Assembly (NCBI GenBank): GCA_031310005.1
Contig: CM062381.1
Location: 1,984,001 to 2,048,000 of the forward strand
Source of the DNA: Dactylellina haptotyla
Lineage: Eukaryota; Ascomycota; Orbiliomycetes; Orbiliales; Orbiliaceae
Length of the DNA: 64,000 nucleotides
Direction of reading: 5' to 3'
Positions 11,488 through 22,127 of the stretch are shown here, piece after piece (within the stretch, counting starts at the first letter, position 1; every line of letters starts with the position of its first letter). A program made the position numbers and the translations under genes. The notes beneath the pieces are model-generated. The model was not told where the DNA came from. It searched no databases and worked only from the letters and a program-made list of their open reading frames with translations.

Positions 11488-12604
11488 TTAAATTTTGGTT
11501 TTCAGTCGGACTGTGTATATCCGTATAGGAGTGTCGCTCCCGTAGTACCAGAACCGGCGGCTGTCTGCGCTCAGTTCTTTTCTTTCATATGCTAGTTCGG
11601 AACCGTCCATGTGCTGTTCAAATTGTTGAATAGTACTCTCATTTCGGACGGTGGCAGATATTATAGCATAGGTTCCATCTTGGGCGTGATTACAAAGCAA
11701 CCTTTTTAGAGTGTATACTAGATCCGACAAGTCCCTAGTATCGTAGGTAATATCGCCGCCGATGACCAGATCCCACTGCTCCGAGTATACAGGACTCTGC
11801 TCCTGACACTCGCCCCAGAGCAAGTGCGAAACAGATATATTTGGAGAGGCCCCATTCAGATCTATGTTTGTTTTTATGGCATCGCAGACGGCATCGGATC
11901 CGTCCGTTGCGAGCACGTATTTAGCCCGGAGCTTGGATAGCAATATGGAAGTGAAGCCTGTGCCAGCACCGAGTTCAATCACTCTAAGCTGTTCGAAAGA
12001 CGATAAAGGGATGGGCGATGAAGGGGAGAGAAAATATTCGCCGAGGGCCAGTGCCGCCTCCCACGTTCTCGAACCGGTGTGGCCATCAGCCGATAACAGA
12101 GATTTCCGCTCGGAGATGACGACCTGGGGGTCAACCCCCTGGAACAAGAAAGATTCAACGAGGGGAAGGAGATATGTTATGTTAGTAGGCTTTCTAATAT
12201 CGTCAATGGACTCGGGCTGCGAAAGCAATGCCGAGTAGAGAGTCAATATTTCGTCGTGGATTTCCTGAACGGATGCTTTCGTACATCAGCGCTATTGTTC
12301 ACACACAAGAGAAATATTTGATAGACAATCGTGCCCGCACCTCATCCTTCCCGATCTTCTGTTCCAACTTGCCAATCAGCGTTTTAAGGAACAGTCTGGT
12401 ATACGACCTTGTGGGAGGGTACGCTGTTGCATCTTGGCTGAGGACTGTTTTGAAGAGCTGGTCCTGAAAGGCCCAGTCGAGCCGGGGAACGAGGGACAAG
12501 AGGCCGTCGAAGGGGATCTTGTTCGCAGGCACCGATTGGAGATACAGTCTCTTGAGCTGTATCAATACGCCCCCGCCGTCCCCTCCACCGGCAGCCGTGT
12601 CCAT
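11488..12604 (-). CDS. efm3: FAM86/EFM3-type protein-lysine methyltransferase
   Basis: Two exons on the minus strand, 12604-12341 and 12264-11488, give 346 aa. The N-terminal part has the FAM86-like motif AYPPTRSYTRLFLKTLIGKLE. The C-terminal Rossmann methyltransferase shows motif I VIELGAGTGF (about 183-192) for S-adenosylmethionine, an acidic post-I region (VLATDGSD) and WDLVIGGDITYD near the active site, as in the METTL21/FAM86 group. In yeast the family member Efm3 methylates elongation factor 2; the same substrate here is inference. The start is uncertain: the frame stays open upstream to about 12730 without an ATG, so 12604 is the first in-frame ATG, but an upstream exon is possible. 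Confidence 0.82.
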
Positions 12605-13061
12605 CGTACCGTCCCAGTAGCCCGTGCGCAGCGAATTCGCAAATCTGTGCAGCAAATCTGTGGCGTATCGTGTATCTGGCGGCGGGGCCGGTTCGTGTTT
12701 GGAATTTTTGTTTACATCAAATTGACCAATTCAATCAAATCAACCAAACGCGCCCATCGTCCCTCTCCCTCCACTCCCCCCTCCCCCCACCTCCCCACGC
12801 GACCTCCACGGACCAGGCCTTCCTCTTACGAGACAACCTTCCTCCTTTCCTTCTTTCCTACTTGCGCTTCTCTTTTCTGCTGCCTGGAAACATCGGTTTA
12901 TTCTCCGTCTTCCGGCGCACTAGGCACTCGCCCCCCCGGGCCTTACCATACCCGAGAAATGCTCTCTTGACCTCACTTTGCATATTTTTTGCGATTTCTC
13001 GTTCCTGACTCGCGGAACGAAACCCTCCCGCTAATCCCTCCGTCACCTACCATCTACCACC
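12605..13061. promoter_or_regulatory. Divergent promoter, methyltransferase / DUF7357 gene
   Basis: A 457-bp interval between divergent genes, with a strong C/T-rich block at about 12760-12860 on the side of the gene at 13062. Confidence 0.5.
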
Positions 13062-16000
13062 ATGCGCCGCGCGCGCCTCGTCCTCAACCGCCCCGGGGTT
13101 CCCCAGGTGCGCATCGTGTGGCCGCTGGATACCAAGATCTCACAGAACCCTCGATATTCAGTTTTCGACCTTCTTACCGACCTCAACAATGTCTTCCCGC
13201 TCGACAGTCACAACCACGGCCTCGAGGACTATGTCACGGAACTTGGGGGTTGCGAACTGCTACACTTCATGCCAATTGGAGAACTAATCGGCGACAACGA
13301 CGAACTTACGTACGTCTCTCTTCCCTCTGCTAATGATTCTAGCCTAGCACCCAAGAGAGGCGTACCATGCTAATTTGTCAATTGTAGTATCCGGCCGTTA
13401 ACCAATACCGAAACAAAAGAACACCTCAGAGGGGGGAGACGACAAGTTAGCACTAATGGACGGAAACTCCAGGATGGCGTGCCTCTCGGACGGAACTATA
13501 TTGCCCCTGCGCATGACCGCCCGCGAATCCAAGGCGGCGACCGTCCTTCGAAAAGAAGAAAAACGTCTCAAACCGATACGCACGAGGATAGTGATGATGA
13601 GCTACATATCGACAAGTGGGGGCCGCCTGTTGATACTGCGCTAAGGTCACGACGGAGCATTGAATCCTCGACACCGAAGTCCGCTTCAAGTGTGAAGTCT
13701 GTCCATTTTCAGGAGGACACTAGTGATACTTCAAGGGCTCTCGTTCTAGCCGATCTCGATGAGGAAGATGACGATGAAGATGTTGACGAGGATTTTGATC
13801 CTAGTGACTTGGAGGACGAGGACGAAGAAGGAGGGGTTGACGATAGTGAATCTGATGACAGTGGTCGCGTTGAACTCGACATGATTTTTGAAAGAATAGG
13901 GAAGAAGGGTCAACCACCCCCAGTGTCAGACAGCGGGTCTAGCTCTAGCTCTGGCTCGAGCGATTCAGAATCGGATACCACTTCTGATAGAGACTCTTCG
14001 GAGGAATCTTCAGAAGATAAAGAAGGCCAGGTCAAAGCTCAGGTCGTTTCTAAGAAGCCTGCGCCAAAAGAAAATGTTGCTGATGGACCTGATTCTGACA
14101 GCTCCTCGGAATCGGACTCTGATGAATCCGATGATCAATCTTTCAAAAACTCAGACATATCGGATTCTTCAGAATCCAGTTCCGATTCTAGCGAAGAAGA
14201 TTCGAGTTCTGATGAATCTGAAGACGAGCCTGACGAACTTCCTTCAAAGACAGAACAAAAACTAGCCAAACTACCACCATCGCTACCTCCGATAACCACA
14301 GTCCCAAAGAACCCTCCATTCCAGGGAGCTGCGAGTACCAAATCCCGAAACCAACGACGAAGAGAGTCAAAGGCTTTGGCGAAGCTCATCAAGAACCAAT
14401 TGCTGCCCGTCGGTTCCACCAAAGACGATCTCCGGAAGTGGAAGGAAGAATATGGCAATGGACTAGATTTGGCCCCTGAAACCACGCAGGTTGAATTAGA
14501 AAGGATTGCTACGCAAATCAATCAAGCCGAGACCACCTCTGAGGCAAAGAACCAATCCCCAGTCTATGTTCCAATGGAGCCGCTAGAGCTCGTCGTAGAA
14601 CAAATGGAAGCCACGGTCGATGTCCCTGCAACTGCCAGCCCTCAGTCTGAGGTCGAAGACCAAGTTTCAAAACATGATGACCCCTCATCTTCCCCAGCTG
14701 CTGGCCAAAAACGACGGTTGGTTGCGTCTGATGCTGCTAGACGGATGATTTTAGGGGGGTTAGGCATGCGAATCCCGCGTAATCAAGCTGAAGACCAAAA
14801 ACTAAGAGAGGATTGGAAGAAGGCAAATTCTAAATATGTTGGCAATAAAGGTAAAGGCTTTCTTGATTCAATGGTTGGTAAGGAGGGAACTCATTCCCGC
14901 TTTGATGGAAGCGGAGAAGTTGCTATAGAAGTTCGGAATGAGCCGACAAACGAGGACCCAGATGCTTGGAAACAAAAAATTCGTCTGTCAGCAGTCGAGT
15001 GTGATGAAGGTTGTTATGATGCAAATGGTGATAAGCTGCCACAGCCGACCTTCCCATTCGATCAACAGCAGCTCTGGAAGTCACAAGGAAACTTTAATAA
15101 CCCAACTAAGTCAAAGAAAAAGAAGAAGAAAAATAAGCGGAAGCAAATCGAGGAGGAACACTATGAGCAAGAAAGCTGGGATGCTGGTTATTACGACGAC
15201 TCCATGCAAGTTGATTCCGCCCAGCGACCTGGGCCAGTGGAACGAAGCACGCAAGGAAACGAGGAAGATGATTTGCCACCAGTTCCTGCGAATCTCGTTA
15301 ACTATCCTAAACTGCAGATGCCTGTTCTTCCCGACTCTATCATAGTCTTTGAAAGGCTCGGGTTTGGTGCGAATTATTCCCCAGTATTCCAACAGGTAAC
15401 CGCCAAAATCATCTCCGTAGAGGGAGCCAATATCAAATTCCAACTTGCCAAACGGGACTGCCCTGAAATCAGGTACGACGAAGAGACGGGTGAGCGAATT
15501 TTCGAAAAATTCCACATGCCCGGGATGGAGAGTGAAGAAAATGGCGTCGAGGAGCTCCAATTTGAGCTCATGAATAATGGTCGGGTTATAAAAGAAGGTG
15601 TGCCATCAGTGGAATCTGCTGTGCCGTCAACTGAAGAGGATAGTGAGAGAGTGCCGGAAACGGTTCATGGTGATAGTTTGGAACAGGTATGATACACATG
15701 GCAATATTAAATACTATTTACTTTTTTCCATCATAATGTATTCTTGATCTAATGCAATGGTTTTTTTCAATTGTATTTAGGATGATATTATGGAATCTGT
15801 TTCGCAAAATAACGGAGATATTCCCATGTTGGACCCAGGGGTCCCCATCGTCTCCCAGATTTCCGAAGAAAGTGAACTCGACAACCTATCCGGTTTAGTA
15901 TACCCTCAGTCCTCCAGCTTCGCCGAGCCGCCATTTCAAACCAATGGATCCTGCGGATATGGACACTCTGATACAGAAGACGATATGGACGGTGAGGAGG

Positions 16001-17154
16001 AGGAGGATCGGAACTTCGTAGGTCCGAAAGCAACCTACGAGGACCAGGACGAATCAAGCGCAGAAGCTCATAGATTTGATGATGCTTCACTGGAGGAACC
16101 ACTGGCAAACTACGAACCGCTGACGGTCTTCTCAAGTGAGCGAGGTAGCACCCCTTTCAACACTGCCCCAGAAACTCGAGAGTCAGCCCAACCAGAGGAG
16201 CCCGCAATTCAAGTTCCAGTCACACCTACCTCTCAATCACCTATGTCACCCTCTATCGATTCAAGCCGAATTCACAATTGGGACCTATCAGTTGACCTAG
16301 CCGCCCTCCCACCTGAAGAAGCTGAGACGGTGATGGAGATGATCAAGGTCAAGGAAGAATGCCCCTCTGATAATCCTGACCTTCTACGGGAGGCTTTGAA
16401 GCCATTCCACCATCCTAACGACACACAAGGTGGAGAAGTTGACGTGAGTGTCGATATTTCGCCACCGGCTTCGCCCAAAGTGAAACTTGAACGCTTAAGC
16501 ACTCAGGAAGCCCTGGAATCGCCCCCAGAAACACCGTTAAAAGATATCACTAAGAATGGAACCAACGTCGCCGATCACAACCCTGACTTTCTGGAGGATG
16601 CGGATGACGAACCCGAAGATGAAGGAAACCCTAACAACGGATCTGGCTTCTCTGGTAATGATCAACCACTACCTGGTAGCGGCTTTTCTACTCTACAGAA
16701 ATCTGACAACGCGTTAAAAGGACAGCGCGATCAAGGTGCAATATATCGTAGGCAACCCAGCAAAGATGCCGATGAAATCAGAAGAATTGCTATCAAACGA
16801 GAGGATGAGGGCGGCGATTATGATGAAGACTTTGCGATTCCTTCCACCATGCCTATTCGTTCGCTGACGAGCGGACGGACGGTGTTTAGTGGGAGAAACG
16901 ATGCCGGGCAAAATGGTATGGCAAGGCCTGGTATTACGAAAAAACCAGATTTGATTATCATTGATAGTGACGATGATATTGGTTCGCCGCCTCCAAGAGC
17001 TAGTTTGGAACTCGTGGGAGGCGATTCGGGCCCCTCAAAGCCCGGAAAGATGAAGATGAAGCCGCAAATGATCAAAAGACGGATTATTTCCAAGAGAAGC
17101 GAGTCTGTCGACCCAGAAGGGAGCCAGCGACGTTCAGTGTCCTCTCAATTCTAA
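13062..17154 (+). CDS. DUF7357 coilin-like nuclear protein
   Basis: Three exons, 13062-13309, 13388-15686 and 15781-17154, give 1306 aa with phases that fit. Residues 1 to about 130 form the N-terminal module (RLVLNRPGVPQVRIVWPLD, FDLLTDLNNVFPL, HGLEDYVTELGG, LLHFMPIGELI, TIRPL), which I recall as fungal DUF7357 and which resembles the coilin N-terminus. Next come a long Ser/Asp/Glu-rich disordered region (about 190-330), a conserved block near 531 (DAARRMILGGLGMRIP), a lysine stretch near 659 and a possible Tudor-like segment near 734-806. The last exon is acidic and ends with a likely SUMO-interacting motif near 1239 (DLIIIDSDDD). A role in Cajal-body-like or RNP assembly is inferred from coilin similarity only. 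Most sequence is low-complexity. Confidence 0.8.
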
Positions 17155-17563
17155 TTATTATTTCTCGCCCCACTGCCTCACGGTGAAAATTTTAATATCT
17201 ACGCACCCATAATTGAGCGAAATCTATGGCTCTCTTTGCCATTTGCTTTTCTTTCTTCTTTTCTTCTTTTCTTCTTTTTCTAAAAACACGTTTAAACGTG
17301 TTACCGGTTGTTTGTTGGTTTCAAGGCAAGGGCAATGGTGTTCCGGGTGGCATTGTGTACAATTGTTTGTTCTTGTATTATTTGTAAATTTTTATCCTTG
17401 CTGCTGGGGATGGGGGAAACTTTGGATGAGAAACGATGCGGCAAATGTCATGCATGTGTGATGCTTCCATCAAGTGGGAAATAATGTGACATATATATAT
17501 ATATACATACAGCTGATGATGTTTAAGCTTATCGTGCTCCAGAACCCGGACTACCGTGTCGGT
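17155..17563. other. Convergent 3' intergenic
   Basis: Between the stop codons of the DUF7357 gene and pet117. Contains CTT-rich and AT-dinucleotide runs (about 17243-17280 and 17490-17505). Nothing coding seen. Confidence 0.5.
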
Positions 17564-17794
17564 TTAATCCTCACTGTTGCTGACAGGTTGAACGCTTTCG
17601 TACTCTTCTCTGAGTTTCGCAGAAAGCTGAAAGTCCAATGCGCGTTCCCGCTTTATCCGCTGTCGTTCTTCATCGCGGACGACGCCTTGGTGCATGGCCT
17701 CACGCTCGGTGACCTGGGTGTTATGGACAGCGACGACAATGAGGCCGGTGATGGCGCTGACGAGGCCGAGGGTCACTTTCGATGCTTGTGACAT
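17564..17794 (-). CDS. pet117: Cytochrome c oxidase assembly protein Pet117
   Basis: Single exon, 76 aa, the usual size. It begins MSQASKVTLGLVSAITGLIV, an N-terminal hydrophobic helix or mitochondrial anchor, and continues with the family signature (VHNTQVTEREAMHQGV, RDEERQRIKRERALDF). Pet117 is a small mitochondrial inner-membrane-associated protein needed for cytochrome oxidase assembly and, in yeast, tied to heme a synthesis through Cox15. The ATG at 17794 gives the canonical start. It is divergent to vma10 across 419 bp. Confidence 0.92.
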   Translation of the reverse strand: MSQASKVTLGLVSAITGLIVVAVHNTQVTEREAMHQGVVRDEERQRIKRERALDFQLSAKLREEYESVQPVSNSED

Positions 17795-18213
17795 GGTTGG
17801 CGAGGATGCTGTTTGATTCCGTTGGATGCCTACGGGCGAAGCATTCTGTATTGTTATTATTATGATGATGATGATGATGATGTTTGTATCTGACAGCACA
17901 CGGTTAGCAGCTGGCCGACCGACGACCGGACGGGGAAACCGTACCACGAGCTCATCGCGACCTTCGGACTGGTGTAGACGGTTTGGCACGGCGAGCGAAC
18001 AAATTTGGCGTCCGGAACCCGGTCGAGATTTCAATCGATTTGAATCGATTTGGCGGTGTCGGCAGGGGTCGTCCCTCCGCCGGCTTGGCTTTCTGTGCCC
18101 GCCGCATGACGACGAGGGGCAGCAGCAACCCAACGACATCATCTCCGTCCCAACTCCTCCGTCCTCAACTCTCTCCCCGTTTCTCCTCCGCATCTCAACC
18201 GGTATAACCAATC
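17795..18213. promoter_or_regulatory. Divergent promoter, pet117 / vma10
   Basis: A 419-bp shared upstream region linking two bioenergetic genes. Holds an ATG-trinucleotide run at about 17861-17883. Confidence 0.5.
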
Positions 18214-19001
18214 ATGGTATGGCCCTGAGACCACGCCCCCGGCTATGGATGGTCACACAGTTGCTAATCCGAGGCTTTGTAATTGTATAGTCGGCGCAAA
18301 ACTCCCAGGGTATGATTACGGCGACGACCACCCAACCAAACCTCTATCACTCTTCTGTCAAGCCGTCTCCGCACCTCACCCGTACAACTAGCAGGTTTCT
18401 AACAGGATAGAATGTCCGGCATATAGGGATCCAAACCCTCCTGAACGCTGAGCAGGAAGCCCAGAAGATCGTGCAAAAAGGTGCACTCCCCCTTCAGCTT
18501 ACCTCCGTGCTCGCAACCCAGCTAACGTACCCACCCCGCCTTGAAACAGCTCGAGCATGTACGTATAGATCTCCAATCCCGACATCTCTCCCGCAATAAA
18601 ACCCGAGATCCTAGCTCTGATGACTCAATCTACAGACCGAGTCCAACGTGTCAAAGACGCTCGATCAGAAGCCCAGAAGGAAATCGAAGAGTACCGTCAA
18701 AAGAAGGAGGAAGAGTTCCAAAGGTTCGAAGCTGAGGTACAACTCCCTTCCGATTATATAATCCCATTATACTCCCGCAGTCCCCGCAGCTATGAATGGT
18801 AACAATCTCTGGCGCTGCAAACAGCACTCAGGAATAAACGCACAGGCGGAGAAGGATGCGGAGAAGGAAATCGAAGGCAAGCTGAAAGAAATCGACGAGG
18901 CTGGAAATAAGAGCCGGGATAAGGTTATACAGGATTTGATCGCTGCGGTAACGGCGGTAAAGGCCGAGCCACACATCAATAGCAAGACCGTGAAGAAATA
19001 G
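18214..19001 (+). CDS. vma10: V-type H+-ATPase subunit G (Vma10)
   Basis: Six exons: 18214-18216, 18291-18309, 18427-18480, 18550-18558, 18636-18736 and 18825-19001, giving 120 aa. The first coding exon is only the ATG and the fourth is 9 nt. Together they build MSAQNSQGIQTLLNAEQEAQ, KIVQKARAYRVQRVKDARSE and the charged helix EEYRQKKEEEFQRFEAEHSG, matching the conserved Vma10 N-terminus closely; the reading phase closes only with these exons. Subunit G pairs with subunit E in the peripheral stalk of the vacuolar proton pump. The last exon codes a coiled-coil tail with a basic end (SKTVKK). Introns are 74, 117, 69, 77 and 88 nt. Confidence 0.95.
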
Positions 19002-19325
19002 ACTAGAACAAGAACCGTTCTGTAGAATCGCATGGCAGGGGAAAGGAAGGGTTAGCCACCATAGAAAAACACCTTTCCTGATTTTGGTGGTCTTCTTCTT
19101 TTAGCGGATTTTTTGGGCAGCATCACCGGTTTTCCTTAGAATTCTATAGTCTATATATATGAATGCATATCATTCTAACACCATTTCCATGATCGCGTCT
19201 ACTTTTCTGCAATCATTGGGAGTATTCGTAGGGGGAGTTAAATGTGACAATAAACCCATTCTACCTTTGAAGAGATATATATATGAGCATTACAAAATGC
19301 TTATTTGAAAAAATAAGAGCGTTGG
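19002..19325. other. Convergent 3' intergenic, vma10 / MFS gene
   Basis: 324 bases of AT-rich 3' flank with AT-dinucleotide runs. Nothing coding seen. Confidence 0.5.
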
Positions 19326-21528
19326 TTAATCTTTGTCGAGATTTCTGTCAACAGGGTTTATCCGGTCGATTTCGGCTGTAGAAGGAACCGGGACTGGTGG
19401 GCTAGGTCCTGCAGTTTCGGGTTCGGAGGGAGGAACTAACTTGTCCCCCGTTATATCAGATGCTTCCACACTAATCTCGCATGGCTGGTCCTTTGTTTCA
19501 GGTGATGAAATCGTATCAATTGCAACTCGGTTCTCTGTGGGCTGAACCCTCTTCTTCCACGCTAGATCAGCTTTGGATATCTTACCACCCGTATACCATA
19601 CCTTCGACAATAATTAGTAACTGTCCATTCTAATTTCGATATCGAAGAATCTTAAACTCACCGACACCAACGAAGTAACTAGACAGAGACAACCAAATAC
19701 TATCATGACGGTATCCCAGCCAACAGATTTATTCAGAAATCCACCGAGTAATGGCCCTACAATGGAGGCGACCGCGGACGCAATATTAAATAATGCATAC
19801 ACTTGTCCGAACGCTCCCTTGTCCCCAAATATACCAGGGGCACCTTTCTCATACTCTACGACCGCAATGCTGATTTCACCCATAGCTCCAGGCATGGGTA
19901 TCGATATGACGAAGCCGATGCAAGCGAGTAACGCGCAGAGGAGAATCACATGTCCTGTTTTATGCTTCGATGGGATTCGTAGCAGGATAAATAGCGGAAG
20001 GCATAAGGCGAATGACCCCACTACTAACCAACGTGGGCCGTATTTATCTGATAGCAACCCACCGAGGGGGGCAAGTAGCGAAGGTATAATAATGGCGAGG
20101 AAAATGAGGCCTGCGGCAGTTGAATTCCAATAGAAGATAGTCTTAGCTCGAAGGGGTAAGAGTGCATCGAAGGCGTAGAAGATAACACTAAGCATAACTA
20201 TGATAAAAAGCGAGTTCACCAGGCGGGGTGATTTGAGTAGTAGAAATATGGCAGGAATGCGAGTTTCTTTTCGATTTGGGACTTGGGGCCCGGTATCGCT
20301 GTTGAGTATTTTCTCACGAACCGTTTCTTCATTTTTTGCGGGCTTGTCGGGATCTTTCCCTTCGACCAGATCATCGGAGGCAGCCGCCGGAGCTTGCCAT
20401 TTTTTGCAGCCGCTCTTTCGACTACCAACAGCCGCAGGATTATGTCGACGCCAATCTGCACCGGTTAGCACTAAAGATTCAAAATAAGTGGAATGGGCAT
20501 AGTTCCCCTACCACGCCGAAGGCCAAAATAAACACAGCGACATATCCAGCTTTCGCATATATAACACCGCCCAATAGCGGGCCTAAGCTTGACCCTGCGG
20601 TTATCCCAGCGGCAACGTAGCCTAGTGACTGATTATGTTCACTAGCCGGAACAGTATCTATCACTAGAGCGAGACCTGTGGTGGTGGCGGCGGCGGCGGT
20701 TTAATAAACGGTGTTGATAAGTTACATATAGCATATTTAGACTTACCAACGACCCAGATACAGCCAGCAGACATGCCCCTAAATACAAGTGGTCGGTTCA
20801 GTAACAGTCCGGCGATAGCTTGTAGGGAAATGGAATATCTACATACTGAATGAGTCGAGCCGCGACTAGAATTGGTATGCTGTTTCCAACACAGAACATC
20901 GCTGTGGAGGCTCCTAGCAAGACCAAGCCCCACAACTGTTGTTATAATTATGTTAGCCAATACCAGAATAACAATAACCCCTTTAAACATTTCATACCAA
21001 TACTTACAAATGGTGACCTCCGATACTTTGTATGATCTGATAAATCAGGTTAGTATCGCGCCATTCGTAAAATCGTAGCCACCGACCTGCGACATATCCA
21101 AATACCGCTATTCGAAAAACCCAATAATATTAGCAAAACGTCTCGCAGGTTCTAAATCGGTACGCGAGAGAAGAACTTGCGCGCAGAAACCAGTAGCCCA
21201 GCACCATACACCGCCAGCATGATCGAGATCCATCCTTGCACCTCTCCCTCTGTTGATTTTGCCCGTGAAGCCAGCGCGAAGGGACTTGGGCTCGTTAGCG
21301 AATAATTTCTTCTTCTGAGCGTGAATTTGTTTTCAAAATATATATATTTAAAAAAAAAGGCCATACTCACAATACCGGTACTACTAATGAATACAGTAAC
21401 ATATCGACAAAGATACCGAATGAAACCGTCGCGATAATGAATTGTTTGCTCGACCTCCAGGCTAATCCAGCCGGCCGGGTCTCATACCTCCCCGCCACGA
21501 AGCCCCAGATCTGTGTACCAATTACCAT
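19326..21528 (-). CDS. MFS transporter (VMAT/TetA-like), with one frame break
   Basis: Nine exons on the minus strand: 21528-21371, 21284-21181, 21107-21087, 21036-21008, 20935-20847, 20778-20747, 20675-20512, 20455-19662 and 19601-19326, about 555 aa. Conserved pieces assemble well: SFGIFVDMLLYSLVVPVF, PFALASRAK, ISIMLAVYGAGLLVSAPVF, GYVADHTKYRRSP, a run of membrane helices, a long charged cytoplasmic loop, and GGLLSDKYGPRWLVVG in the second half. Exon 2 to exon 3 uses a GC-AG intron (GCAAGT donor at 21180). Exon 8 is 794 nt and needs one more base: the frame of VDIILRLLVVERAAAK and that of the following loop differ by one at an A6 run (20400-20405 as T on plus). Either an assembly error or a recent inactivating change. 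Substrate unknown. Confidence 0.8.
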
Positions 21529-22127
21529 CTTGATTACTAACTTTCAAGCACAGACTAGATTTTAAAGTTATATTCCAACCAAAATTCAACTCTACCACGG
21601 AATAGCTTCCATGTCAGATTTTTTATATCGATTCGTATCCAGGACATATGGTCCTTATGCATAAGTATGAAATGATGATGGGTCGTTCGATATACCTATA
21701 AAGGAGAAGGCAAACTTCGGCCCCAGGTTTCTCTGAATTCAGCGACTGAGGCCAGGTTAGCCAAGCTTTGGCTAAGCCGGCGTATCGGTGTTTGCACAGC
21801 ACCAAAGCCAAGTCATTTGCCAATACCAATGATTATGAACTGCGGGTCTCTGGTTCAAAATCGGCGGCTGATTTTTATTGTTTAAGCCTCTTTGGTAGTT
21901 AAGAACCAAGGCAATTATTGTTATTACTATTATTAACTGGCAAGACTCAAAAGAAAAAAAACAAGGGGAAGAATCAGAGGGAAGGGAGGAAACAAAGAGA
22001 AATAAAGCAAAGATATGTTACAATAATATGTATAATTTTGTTAATCTACGCCACAAAACGCCAACCTTTCACATCGCTTGTGTGAATATTTATCTACCTA
22101 CACAAATATAGAACGCCCGATGGCTAC
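21529..22127. other. Intergenic, MFS promoter side
   Basis: AT-rich. Contains a perfect-looking short hairpin (ttagccaag / ctttggctaa, about 21756-21777). No coding signal. Confidence 0.4.
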
